A DNA stretch of 64,000 nt, from NCBI RefSeq assembly GCF_004004565.1, contig NZ_SACM01000003.1, positions 310,001-374,000 of the forward strand, given 5' to 3'. Under the pieces are notes generated by a model. That model was given only the letters and a program-made list of their open reading frames with translations, was not told where the DNA came from and ran no database searches. A program made the translations under genes and the position numbers. Below, piece by piece: positions 32,722 through 41,503 of this stretch. Positions within the stretch are counted from its first letter, which is position 1. Every line of letters begins with the position of its first letter. Origin of the DNA: Inhella crocodyli. GTDB taxonomy: Bacteria; Pseudomonadota; Gammaproteobacteria; Burkholderiales; Burkholderiaceae_C.

Positions 32722-33602
32722 ACGCCCCCCTCCTCCACGCCGCCCCGCAGGTGCAGATCGACGGCCTGACCCTGGCCTACGACAAGAAGGCCGCGCCCGT
32801 GCTGCGCGGGCTGGACTGGACGCTCAAGCCGGGCCAAGTCGTGGGCCTGCTGGGCCGCAACGGCGCCGGCAAGACCACGCTGCTCGAGGCCCTGCTGGGC
32901 CTGCGCGAGCCGCAGAGCGGCACGGTGCAGCTCTTCGGCCAGGCCGCGAACGCGCTGGACGACGCCGCGCGGGCCCGCATCGGCTACGTGCCGCAGGGCA
33001 GCGACCTGTTCGAGAACCTGACGCCCGCGCAGCTGCTGGCGTATTTCAAGGCCTTCTACCCCCGCTGGAACCAGGCCAAAGTGGACGGGCTGATGGCGCG
33101 CTGGGCCATCCCCGCCGACCAGGCCATCGGCAAGCTCAGCGGCGGGCAACAGCAGCGCCTGTCCATCATCCGCGCGCTGGCGCACGAGCCGGACCTGCTG
33201 ATCCTGGACGAGCCCGTGGCGAGCCTGGACCCCATCGGCCGGCGCGACTTCCTGCGCGAGCTGGTCGACCACGTCATCAACCGCGGCACCACGGTGGTGT
33301 TCTCCACCCACATCCTCAGCGACTTGGAGCGCGTGGCGTTCAATGTGGCCTTCTTGAAGGACGGCCAGATCGCGTTGCAGTCGCCCTTGGACGAGCTGCT
33401 GGAGCAAACCCGCCGCGTCACGGGCGAGGCCACCGCCGTGGCCGCCTTTGCCAAGGCACACCAGCTGGCCACGCTGGCCAGCCAAGCGGCCCAGCCGGGG
33501 CAAAGCCGCCTCGTGCTGCGCGGCAGCTGGCCCGAGGCCCTGCCCGAGGCGCTGCTGTTGCAAACGGTGACCTTGGACGACCTCTTCGAGGTGCTGACGT
33601 GA
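32718..33602 (+). CDS. ABC exporter ATP-binding protein
   Basis: A 294-residue ATPase with Walker A GRNGAGKTT at residues 46-54, the signature LSGGQQQRLSIIRAL and Walker B LLILDEPVASLDP. The overall pattern is that of drug- or peptide-export ATPases of the YtrB class. A C-terminal extension of about 60 residues follows the core. It overlaps the GntR stop by four bases and the first permease gene by four. It powers the exporter made from the two following membrane proteins. Confidence 0.92.
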   Translation: MNAPLLHAAPQVQIDGLTLAYDKKAAPVLRGLDWTLKPGQVVGLLGRNGAGKTTLLEALLGLREPQSGTVQLFGQAANALDDAARARIGYVPQGSDLFENLTPAQLLAYFKAFYPRWNQAKVDGLMARWAIPADQAIGKLSGGQQQRLSIIRALAHEPDLLILDEPVASLDPIGRRDFLRELVDHVINRGTTVVFSTHILSDLERVAFNVAFLKDGQIALQSPLDELLEQTRRVTGEATAVAAFAKAHQLATLASQAAQPGQSRLVLRGSWPEALPEALLLQTVTLDDLFEVLT

Positions 33603-35041
33603 CCCTGCGCGCGCTGGGCACCGTGCTGCGCGCGGCCGCCCGCCGGCCGCGCGGGCCCGAGGTCTTGGCCATCGGCGGCGCGCTCTTTGGCCTGGGCTTC
33701 GCCGCCCTGTCGCTGGGGCGCCCGTGGGTGGTGAACGCTTCCATCGTGCTCGGCGTGTTGGTGACCCTCGTGGCCCAGCACTTGGTGCACGGCGTGGCCC
33801 GCCAGAACCACCCGCACCTGGCGCGCTTGATGCCCCGCCACCCCCAGGCCCTGCGGCAGGCCATGGGCGCGATCGTGTCGGCTGGCCTGCTGGTCACGGC
33901 GGCCCTGACCTGGCTGCTGGTGCCGCAGGAGCGCCCAGCCATGCTGCTCGTGGCCCCCTTGGTGATGTGGCTCTCGGGCTGCCTGGCCCTGGCGCGCACG
34001 GGCCTGGCCCTGCTCGCGCCGGCGCTGGCCGTCGGCACGCTGTGGGGCGCGCGCCAACTGGGCTTCGACAAGACCGAGGCCCTGTGGGCGGGCATCGCGG
34101 TGGCCGCCGCCTTGGCGCAGTTCGTCCTGCCGCGGCTGCTGCGGCGCGGCGACGCCCAACACGCCACCCAATGGCGCCGCCGCCGCAACACCGAGGCCTT
34201 GCTCGCCGTTTCGCTGGAAGGCGGCAAGCTCGGGGCCTGGCAGGGCCAGGGTTGGCTTGCCCGCCTGATGCGCTGGTGGCTGTGGCCGACGCGGCGCATG
34301 CTCGACGCGGCCCGGGCTCCAGTGCGCGATGCGCGCGACGCGCTGCGCCGCAGCCATTGGTCGGTGAGCCCCAGCCTGCACCTGGCGCAGCAGACCTGGC
34401 TCTTGCTGACCGTGGGCGTGCCCTTGTTCGCGCTGGCGGTGGCGCCCACGGCCCTGCGCAGCGAGCCCTCTGCTTGGACCCCGCCCTTGCTCCAAGGCCT
34501 ATCGGTGGGCCTGGCGATGTGGCTGTTCCTGCTCAACATCGGCGCGACGCTGACCGAGCACTGGAGCACGCGCGCCGAACAGGCCCTGTTGCGCCTGCTG
34601 CCCGGGCTGCCCCAGGGCGAGGCCCTGGGGCGGGCGTGGCGGGCGCAGTTGCGCCGGCACGCGATCGGCGGCTGGTTCTTGCACGCCGTACCGGCCGTGG
34701 CCGCGAGCCTGGCCTGGGGCCCCGGCCTGTGGCCCCACGCCTTGGCGGGCTGCCTGGTGGCGGCCCCGGCGGCGCTGCTCGTGCCCCTGACCCGTTGGCA
34801 GCACCAGGGCGCGCCCCGCGGCACCTGGATGAACTGGGTCAGCGCTTGGGCAGCGGTGTGCGGCGCCGTGGCGGCCCTGCCGGCGGCCGGTGGCCCGCCC
34901 CTGGGCACCGTGGCCATCGCCGCCGGCCTGTTGGGTGCCTGCTTGGCCTGGCGCTGGCGGCCCCTGCCCCGCAGCGCCCCCTGGCCGACCGGTCATGCCG
35001 GCCTCGTCGACGCGGTCGACCCCCTTGCAAAGGACGCCTGA
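33599..35041 (+). CDS. ABC exporter membrane subunit 1
   Basis: A 480-residue permease with about ten hydrophobic segments and Arg-rich loops (RRRNTEALL region). The GTG start overlaps the ATPase stop. It shows no strong signature beyond hydrophobicity, and the opening RALGTVLRAAARRPRGPEVL is basic. It is similar in plan to the next gene product, including a 'HPHLARLMPRHPQALRQAM' versus 'NRATLARLVPGHAQALRRSL' phrase, so the pair are probably distant paralogues that form a heterodimer. Confidence 0.78.
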   Translation: MTLRALGTVLRAAARRPRGPEVLAIGGALFGLGFAALSLGRPWVVNASIVLGVLVTLVAQHLVHGVARQNHPHLARLMPRHPQALRQAMGAIVSAGLLVTAALTWLLVPQERPAMLLVAPLVMWLSGCLALARTGLALLAPALAVGTLWGARQLGFDKTEALWAGIAVAAALAQFVLPRLLRRGDAQHATQWRRRRNTEALLAVSLEGGKLGAWQGQGWLARLMRWWLWPTRRMLDAARAPVRDARDALRRSHWSVSPSLHLAQQTWLLLTVGVPLFALAVAPTALRSEPSAWTPPLLQGLSVGLAMWLFLLNIGATLTEHWSTRAEQALLRLLPGLPQGEALGRAWRAQLRRHAIGGWFLHAVPAVAASLAWGPGLWPHALAGCLVAAPAALLVPLTRWQHQGAPRGTWMNWVSAWAAVCGAVAALPAAGGPPLGTVAIAAGLLGACLAWRWRPLPRSAPWPTGHAGLVDAVDPLAKDA

Positions 35042-35043
35042 GC

Positions 35044-36531
35044 ATGTCGCGATCCCCTTGGTTCCCGTTGGCCGCCCACACCTGGCGCGGCATGCACAAC
35101 GCAGGCCAAACGCGCCCCCTGGCGGCCGGTTTGGTGCTGGCGGCGCTGGCGCTGTGGCTGTTGCCACGGGCCACGGCCCTGTCGCACGACTTCCTCGCGG
35201 GCATGGTCAGCGCCGTGGCCTGGGTCGGTCTGTGGTGGGTGCAGGTCGAGGCCCTGTTGCAGCAAAACCGGGCCACGCTCGCGCGCCTGGTGCCCGGCCA
35301 TGCACAGGCCCTGCGGCGCAGCCTGGTGGCGCAATGGCTGGTCTTCACCGCACTCGGGGTGCTGCTGGTGGCCGCGTCCTTGGGGGCCTGGGACCGCTGG
35401 GCGGCCTGGGCGGCCGGCGGCGGCCTGCTGCTGTTCGCACTGACCTGGCTGATCCGCCACCCCGTGCTCTGGCTCCCGGTGAGCGTCGCCTTCTTCGGCG
35501 GCCTGTCGCAGCTGCGCCGCTTCCGCGCGGACCTGGTGGCCGCGCGCGACGCCGCCCTGGCCGTGTTGAGCGACCCCCTGCAAGGCCCGCTGTTCTTGGC
35601 GCTCGGGGCCCTGGTGCTGGGGCTGCTGCTGCGGCGTGCGATCGGCGACGGCAACGGCGCACACCGCCGCCACACCGAGCGGCGCGACCGGATGCTGGCC
35701 CTGAACCGTGCCATGCAGTCGGGCCAAGGGCTGCCGGCCAAGCACCAAACCGGCTGGACGGGCAGCCTGCACCGGCTGGCCGCGCTGCCCTGGCAGGCGC
35801 TGATGGCGCGCCAGTTGCAGCCCGGCGTGTCGCCCGCCGCGATCGGGCGGCTCAACCTCGTGCTGGCCGGCCCCTCGCACTGGGCGCGCCAACTGGGCGT
35901 GGCCCTGCTGGTGCTGCTGTTCGTGATGCTGCCCCTGGTGGCGCTCTTCCTGTGGCTGCCCCCAAGTCGCAGCGGCCAGTCGCCGATGGACGCCATGCGC
36001 TACGGCCTGTGCATGGGCTTGTTCAGCATGGGCCTGAACCCCTTGATGCAGCTCAGCGGCGCGCTGTCGGCGCGGCGGCGCGAACAAGGCCTGCTGATGC
36101 TGGCACCCGGGGTGCCCCAGGGCCGGGCCTTGCGCGACGCCTGGGCCGCTTACCAGGTGCGGCAGTTCCTCATCGGCTGGGGGCTGTGCACCGCCGGCAC
36201 CTGGGTGTTGGTCGGCGTCTTCGGCAGCGCCGACGCCCAGGGTTTCGTGGCGGGCTTCGCGGCGGGCTGCTTGCCCTTGGTGCGGCTGGCCTGGCGCGAC
36301 TGGGCGCGGCTGAAAGACAGCGGCTTGCGCAGCACGCGCAGCGTGCAGGTGGCCAGCTTGGCGGTGTTGGGCGGCGGCACGCTGACGGGCACCGTGGCCG
36401 AGAAGCTGGCGCTCCCTTCGGGCCTGAGTCTCGGCCTGGGCGTGTTGGCCGCGCTGGCCTTGGGCGCTTGGGCCTGGGCCCGGCGCGACCGCCTTCCCGC
36501 CCCCTTCCCGGTGGGGCGCCTACAGGGGTAG
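35044..36531 (+). CDS. ABC exporter membrane subunit 2
   Basis: A 495-residue permease with about ten hydrophobic segments, starting two bases after the first subunit's stop. It begins MSRSPWFPLAAHTWRGM and shares the ARLVPGHAQALRRSL phrase with subunit 1. The substrate is unknown; exporters with a YtrA-type repressor often respond to envelope stress or antimicrobial compounds. Its last 12 bases overlap the convergent flavin reductase gene. Confidence 0.78.
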   Translation: MSRSPWFPLAAHTWRGMHNAGQTRPLAAGLVLAALALWLLPRATALSHDFLAGMVSAVAWVGLWWVQVEALLQQNRATLARLVPGHAQALRRSLVAQWLVFTALGVLLVAASLGAWDRWAAWAAGGGLLLFALTWLIRHPVLWLPVSVAFFGGLSQLRRFRADLVAARDAALAVLSDPLQGPLFLALGALVLGLLLRRAIGDGNGAHRRHTERRDRMLALNRAMQSGQGLPAKHQTGWTGSLHRLAALPWQALMARQLQPGVSPAAIGRLNLVLAGPSHWARQLGVALLVLLFVMLPLVALFLWLPPSRSGQSPMDAMRYGLCMGLFSMGLNPLMQLSGALSARRREQGLLMLAPGVPQGRALRDAWAAYQVRQFLIGWGLCTAGTWVLVGVFGSADAQGFVAGFAAGCLPLVRLAWRDWARLKDSGLRSTRSVQVASLAVLGGGTLTGTVAEKLALPSGLSLGLGVLAALALGAWAWARRDRLPAPFPVGRLQG

Positions 36532-37005
36532 TTCGGTGAAATAGCGCCCGCCGTGGAAGATCAGCGGCTGGGCGCCCGCACGGTGGACACAGCGTTCCAC
36601 CTCGCCCACGAAGATCACGTGGTCGCCCTCTTCGTACTGGCTGCGGTTGGCGCACTCGAACACCGCGGCACAGCCCGGGATCAGCGGCACGCCGCCGGCC
36701 CCGTCTTCGGTCACCAAGCCGGCAAAGCGGTCGATGTCGCGCGTGGCGAAGCGCTTGGCCAGCTCGATCTGCTCGGCCGCCAGGATGTGGATGGCGTAGT
36801 GGCTGCCCCGCGCGAAGGTGGGCATGGTGTGCGCCGCCGTGCGCAGGCTCCACAGCACCAGGGGCGGGCCGAGGCTGACGGAGTTGAAGCTGTTGGCCGT
36901 CAAGCCCACCGGCGTGCCGTCGGCCGCGCGTGCGGTCACGATGGTGACGCCCGTGGCGAACAGCCCGAGCGCGGCGCGGAACGAGGGGGCGTCAGGCGGC
37001 GACAT
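36520..37005 (-). CDS. Flavin reductase domain protein
   Basis: A 161-residue flavin reductase-like domain that would bind FMN or FAD and often serves a two-component monooxygenase. Marks are the opening FRAALGLFATGVTIVTARAADG, the TANSFNSVSLGPPLVLWSL motif and FVGEVERC. No oxygenase partner gene is adjacent. The gene starts 65 bp from the divergent AmpG-like gene. Confidence 0.88.
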   Translation of the reverse strand: MSPPDAPSFRAALGLFATGVTIVTARAADGTPVGLTANSFNSVSLGPPLVLWSLRTAAHTMPTFARGSHYAIHILAAEQIELAKRFATRDIDRFAGLVTEDGAGGVPLIPGCAAVFECANRSQYEEGDHVIFVGEVERCVHRAGAQPLIFHGGRYFTELPL

Positions 37006-37069
37006 GCCCGCATTGTGGTCGGGCCTACGATCCCGCGCCGCCCGCCCCCCGCTTCCCCCTCCGACCGAC

Positions 37070-38602
37070 ATGCTCTTCGCCCGCCTGCACCGCCTCGCCA
37101 TCGTCGTCCTCTTGGGCTTCGCCTCGGGCCTGCCCCTGGCGCTCAGCGGCCAGGCCATGCAGGGCTGGTTGACGCAAAGCGGCCTGAGCCTGGCCACCAT
37201 CGGCTTCCTCACGCTGGTGGGCCTGCCCTACACCTTCAAGTTCCTGTGGGCGCCGCTGATCGATCGCTTCGACCTTCCTTTGTTTGGGCGGCGTCGGGGG
37301 TGGATCGCCTTGACGCAGGCCCTGCTGGCCGCCGCGCTGTGGGGCATCTCGCAGTTGGACCCGGCCACGCAGCTCGGCCCCTTCGCCGCGCTGGCGGTGC
37401 TGATCGCCTTCCTGAGCGCCAGCCAAGACGCCGCCTACGACGCCTACCGCGCCGACCTGCTGCCGCCCGACGAGCGCGCGCTGGGCGCCAGCCTCAACAC
37501 CTTGGGCTACCGCCTGGCCATGGTGGTCAGCGGCGGGCTGGCCTTCATCTGGGTCGACCCGGCCGCCGGGGCCTTGAGTTGGCCCACGGTGTACCGCGGC
37601 TTCGCGCTGACCATGCTGGGCGCCGCCGTGCTGACGCTCGCCGCCAGCCCCCGCCTGCCGCGCACCCTGCGGCCCGAGACCGATGCGCGGCGCGACCTCG
37701 TCGGCTTCGCCGCCGTGGTGGCCGCCGTGGCAGCGGGCGTGGTGCTCACGCAGCAGGTGCTGGAGCCGGCGGTGCAGGCCCTGCTGGCCCCGGCCACGCC
37801 CTTGGGCAAGAAGTGGGCCGACCTGGCGGTGCTGCTGCTGGGCCTGGCCGTGGTGGGGCCGCTGGCGGCCTACACGGCCCGGCGCGCGCGCTTTGGCACC
37901 CTGCTCAGCGGCCTGAACGACTACCTGGCCCAGCCCGGTGCCAAGGCCATGCTGGCGCTGATCGTGCTCTACAAGCTGGGCGACGCCTTCTCGGTGAGCC
38001 TGCTCACACCGTTTTTGCTGACCGGCGTGGGCTTCGGCAGCGCCGAGGTGGGCGTGGCCAACAAGCTCTTCGGCCTGTGGCTGAGCATCGGCGGTGCGCT
38101 GCTGGGCGGCCTGCTGATGCTGCGCCTGGGCCTGTTTCGCGCGCTGCTGGCCTTCGCCGTGCTGCAGGGCGTCAGCAACCTCGGCTTTTGGTGGCTGGCG
38201 GTGCAAGGCGCCGGGCAGATGGGCGCGGTGACCGTGCCGGCCTTCGACTGGACCATCGTGAAACTGGCCACCGAGACCCGGCTCGATGGGGGCCTCCTGA
38301 TGGTGGTGGCCATCGACAACCTGTGCGGCGGCATGGGCACCGCCGCCTTCCTCGCCTTCATGATGGCCCTGTGCCAGCAGCGCTACTCGGCCACGCAGTT
38401 CGCGCTCCTGTCGGCCCTGGCCTCGGTGGGCCGGGTCTGGGTGGGGCCGCTGGCCGGCGTGCTGGCCGAGAGCATCGGCTGGCCCACCTTCTTCCTCGTG
38501 TCGATCGCCTTCGCCGTGCCGGGCGTGCTCTTGTTGTGGGCCCTGCGCGCCCCCATCTCGGCGCTCGATCGCCCCAAAGGTGACACGCCGGCCGACGACT
38601 GA
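37070..38602 (+). CDS. ampG: AmpG-like muropeptide permease (MFS)
   Basis: A 510-residue MFS permease with about 12-14 membrane helices. AmpG-type marks are the GFASGLPLALSGQAMQGWL opening, LPYTFKFLWAPLID with RRRGWI, SASQDAAYDAYRADLL and the late ALLSALASVGR. It imports anhydro-muropeptides for recycling of cell-wall material. The ATG lacks a strong ribosome binding site. Confidence 0.9.
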   Translation: MLFARLHRLAIVVLLGFASGLPLALSGQAMQGWLTQSGLSLATIGFLTLVGLPYTFKFLWAPLIDRFDLPLFGRRRGWIALTQALLAAALWGISQLDPATQLGPFAALAVLIAFLSASQDAAYDAYRADLLPPDERALGASLNTLGYRLAMVVSGGLAFIWVDPAAGALSWPTVYRGFALTMLGAAVLTLAASPRLPRTLRPETDARRDLVGFAAVVAAVAAGVVLTQQVLEPAVQALLAPATPLGKKWADLAVLLLGLAVVGPLAAYTARRARFGTLLSGLNDYLAQPGAKAMLALIVLYKLGDAFSVSLLTPFLLTGVGFGSAEVGVANKLFGLWLSIGGALLGGLLMLRLGLFRALLAFAVLQGVSNLGFWWLAVQGAGQMGAVTVPAFDWTIVKLATETRLDGGLLMVVAIDNLCGGMGTAAFLAFMMALCQQRYSATQFALLSALASVGRVWVGPLAGVLAESIGWPTFFLVSIAFAVPGVLLLWALRAPISALDRPKGDTPADD

Positions 38603-38616
38603 CCACAATCACCGCC

Positions 38617-39528
38617 ATGAACCTGCTGCCCGACCACGACCCCCACCTGCCCAGCGCGCCCCCGCACGGCTGGGGCCGCTGCGACTGCCACCCCACGCCC
38701 ACGACACGGCGCCTGTTCACCGGCCTGCTGGTGGCGGGGGGCGCGAGCGCCGCGCTGGCGCAAGAGGGCATCGACGTGGGCCGCACCAGCCGCTTCACCA
38801 GGCTGGTGCCGGCCGGTCAGGTGGAGCAACTGGGGGCGCAGCAGTACACGCAACTCAAGCGCGAGGCCTTCGCGCAGAACGCCCTGCTGCCCGGCAGCCA
38901 CCCCCAGGTGGTGCGCCTGCGCTACATCGCGCAGCGTCTCTTGCCGTTCGCGCCGCCCTGGAACGCGGCGGCGCGCGATTGGCAGTGGGAGGTCAACGTG
39001 CTGGCCAGCAAGCAGCTCAACGCCTTTTGCATGCCCGGCGGCAAGATCGCCTTCTACACGGGCATCCTGGTGCAACTGCAACTCAGCGACGACGAGGTGG
39101 CCACCATCATGGGCCACGAGATCGCCCACGCGCTGCGCGAGCACGCCCGCGAGCGCATGGGCAAGGAGCTGTCGCGGCGGGTCGGCGTCAGCGTGGTGTC
39201 CAGCCTGTTCGGCCTGGGCAACACCGCCACGGCCGGGGCCGACCTCTTCACCCAACTGGCCGCGCGCGGCTGGGGCCGCGAGGACGAGAGCGAGGCCGAC
39301 CTGGTGGGCATGGACCTGGCCGCCCGCGCCGGCTACGACCCGGCGGCCGGCATCAGCCTGTGGGAAAAGATGGGCCGCGCCAACAAGGGCGGCCCGCCGC
39401 AGTGGCTGAGCACGCACCCCAGCGGGCCCACGCGCATCCGCGACATCCAGGCCAACCTGCCCAAGGTCACCGGCCTGTTCAACCGGGCGCCCAAGCCCGA
39501 CCAGCGCTTCCCGCCGGCCCAGGCCTGA
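38617..39528 (+). CDS. M48 family metalloprotease (envelope)
   Basis: A 303-residue peptidase. The zinc site HEIAH lies at residues 167-171, with the third ligand in GREDESEADLVGMDLA. Residues 30-50, TTRRLFTGLLVAGGASAALA, form a signal segment with a Tat-like RRLF motif after an unusually long, His/Pro-rich N-terminus (residues 1-29). It probably degrades misfolded outer-membrane or periplasmic proteins like BepA, but lacks the BepA TPR tail. It follows the permease gene by 14 bp. Confidence 0.85.
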   Translation: MNLLPDHDPHLPSAPPHGWGRCDCHPTPTTRRLFTGLLVAGGASAALAQEGIDVGRTSRFTRLVPAGQVEQLGAQQYTQLKREAFAQNALLPGSHPQVVRLRYIAQRLLPFAPPWNAAARDWQWEVNVLASKQLNAFCMPGGKIAFYTGILVQLQLSDDEVATIMGHEIAHALREHARERMGKELSRRVGVSVVSSLFGLGNTATAGADLFTQLAARGWGREDESEADLVGMDLAARAGYDPAAGISLWEKMGRANKGGPPQWLSTHPSGPTRIRDIQANLPKVTGLFNRAPKPDQRFPPAQA

Positions 39529-39607
39529 TCCTCAATCCAGGCCCCGGGGCCGTGTCCCCGTCGCAAACCGCCCGGCACGCCGGGTGGGCGTGCCCACAAT
39601 GGGGCGC

Positions 39608-40720
39608 ATGAACCCGCCTCGCCTCGCCGCCCTGCTGCCGCCGCCCGACGTGCTGCGCTACTACGCGCTGGGGCTGCTGCCCTTGGTGCTGGTGTACCTC
39701 GTGGCGGTGGAGACCGACGGCGTCTGGAGCCGCGGCTTCAACCTGTGGAGCGCGCTGCACGGCATGGCGCAGAACATCGGCCCGGCCCTGCTGCTGCTGC
39801 TGGGCGTGTGGCCCTTCACCGGCTGGATGGCCGCGCGCGGCTTCTCGGCCCGGCGCCAACTGCTCAACCACGCCGGCATGGCCCTGGTCTTCGCCGTCAC
39901 GGCGCACGGCCTGACCTGGGGGGTCATCGCCCTGCGTTACAGCGTGGCCGCGGCCGAGGGCGCGCGCGCCAACTGGTTCCTGTGGCAGTCGATGTGGCTC
40001 ATGATGATGTACTGGGCCGCGGCCGGGGGCTTCAGCGCCTACCGCGCCATCGAGCGCGCCCGGGAGGCCGGCGCCGCCGCCGCGCAAGCCCAGGCCCTGC
40101 TGGCGCAAACCGAGCTGGCGGCGCTGCGCAACAAGCTCAACCCGCACTTCTTGTTCAACACCCTGCACAGCATCCTGGCCCTGGTGCGCAAAGAGCCCAA
40201 GCGCGCCGAGGCCGCGCTGCACCGCTTCAGCGACATGCTGCGCTACGTGCTGGACACCGAGCGCAGCGGCCACGACCAGGTGCTGCTGCGCGACGAGTTG
40301 GCGTTCACCGAGCAGTACCTGGCACTCGAGGCCCTGCGCTTGGGCGAGCGCCTGCGGCTCGATTGGGACGTGGACGAGGACGCCCTGCGTGCCACCGTGC
40401 CCGCGCTCACCGTGCAGCCGCTGGTGGAGAACAGCCTCAAGCACGCCTTCAACCCCCGCAGCACGCCCGGCACCCTGCGCGTGGCGGTGCACTGCGAGGG
40501 CGATCGCCTGCACATCGAGGTGGCCGACGACGGCCCCGGCTGCACGCTGCCCGCCGACGGCGGCTTGCCCACGGGCACCGGCCTGGGCCTGCCCACGGTC
40601 CAGCGCCGGCTGGCGCTGCGTTACGGCGCGGCCGCCCAGTTCGAACTGGCCTCGTCGCCCGGACAGGGCTTCGCCGTCCGCCTGCAACTCCCCGTCACCG
40701 CCCCAGAGAGCGCCCCATGA
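39608..40720 (+). CDS. LytS/YehU-type sensor histidine kinase
   Basis: A 370-residue membrane kinase with about four N-terminal helices (residues 20-35, 56-75, 90-110, 128-145). The phospho-accepting His180 sits in NKLNPHFLFNTLHSI of the His_kinase (PF06580) family, and the ATPase segment has PLVENSLKHA and GTGLGL. The gene overlaps the following LytTR regulator by four bases. The stimulus is unknown. Confidence 0.9.
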   Translation: MNPPRLAALLPPPDVLRYYALGLLPLVLVYLVAVETDGVWSRGFNLWSALHGMAQNIGPALLLLLGVWPFTGWMAARGFSARRQLLNHAGMALVFAVTAHGLTWGVIALRYSVAAAEGARANWFLWQSMWLMMMYWAAAGGFSAYRAIERAREAGAAAAQAQALLAQTELAALRNKLNPHFLFNTLHSILALVRKEPKRAEAALHRFSDMLRYVLDTERSGHDQVLLRDELAFTEQYLALEALRLGERLRLDWDVDEDALRATVPALTVQPLVENSLKHAFNPRSTPGTLRVAVHCEGDRLHIEVADDGPGCTLPADGGLPTGTGLGLPTVQRRLALRYGAAAQFELASSPGQGFAVRLQLPVTAPESAP

Positions 40721-41466
40721 CCCCCATCCGCGTGCTGATCTGCGAAGACGAGCCCCTGGCCCGCGACACCCTGCGCGACTTCATCGCCGAGCAGCCCCAA
40801 CTGGTCCTGGTGGGCGAGGCCGCCGACGGCGCGCAGGCGCTCAAGCTCATCCGCGCGCTGCAGCCCGACCTCGTGTTCATGGACATCCAGATGCCCGAGC
40901 TCACCGGCCTGGAGGTGGTGCGCCAGCTCGACACCGTGCCGCCGCTGATCTTCACCACCGCCTACGACCAGCACGCCGTCACGGCCTTCGAACTCAACGC
41001 GGTCGACTACCTGCTCAAGCCCTTCACGCAAGAGCGCTTCGACGCCGCGGTGCAGCGCGCGCTGCACGAGGCCTTGCCGCCGCAGGAGCGGCAACAAGCG
41101 GCCCAAGCCGCGCTGGGCGAGCGGGACAGGCATGACGCCCCGCTGACCCGCATCCTGGTGCGCGACCGCGGCCGCATCTTCCCCGTGGCCCTGGCCGACA
41201 TCGAGCACCTCAAGTCCGACCTGAAGTACACGCAGATCACGGCCCGCGGCAACAGCTACCTGGTGCGCATGGCGCTGACCGACCTGGAGGCCAAGCTCGA
41301 CCCGAGCCGCTTCTTGCGCGTGCACCGCAACGCCATCGTGAACCTGGACTTCGTCGAGAGCATGAAGCCCGACGAGCAAAGCCAGTTGCAGATCCGCATG
41401 CGCGACGGCACCGAGCTGCTGGCCAACCGCGACGCCAGCCGGCGCCTGCGCGACGAAGCGCTTTGA
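40717..41466 (+). CDS. LytTR-type response regulator
   Basis: A 249-residue regulator. The receiver domain has the acidic pair ED at 10-11, phospho-accepting D56 in FMDIQMPE, and the Lys of LLKPF. The C-terminal LytTR DNA-binding domain begins near residue 140 (ILVRDRGRIFPVALADIEHL) and contains RVHRNAIVNLDFV. It is paired with the kinase just upstream and co-translated through an ATGA overlap. Target genes are not known. Confidence 0.92.
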   Translation: MTPIRVLICEDEPLARDTLRDFIAEQPQLVLVGEAADGAQALKLIRALQPDLVFMDIQMPELTGLEVVRQLDTVPPLIFTTAYDQHAVTAFELNAVDYLLKPFTQERFDAAVQRALHEALPPQERQQAAQAALGERDRHDAPLTRILVRDRGRIFPVALADIEHLKSDLKYTQITARGNSYLVRMALTDLEAKLDPSRFLRVHRNAIVNLDFVESMKPDEQSQLQIRMRDGTELLANRDASRRLRDEAL

Positions 41467-41503
41467 GGCCGCGGGCGCGCCCGGCGCGCGACACTCGCCG
41501 CCC

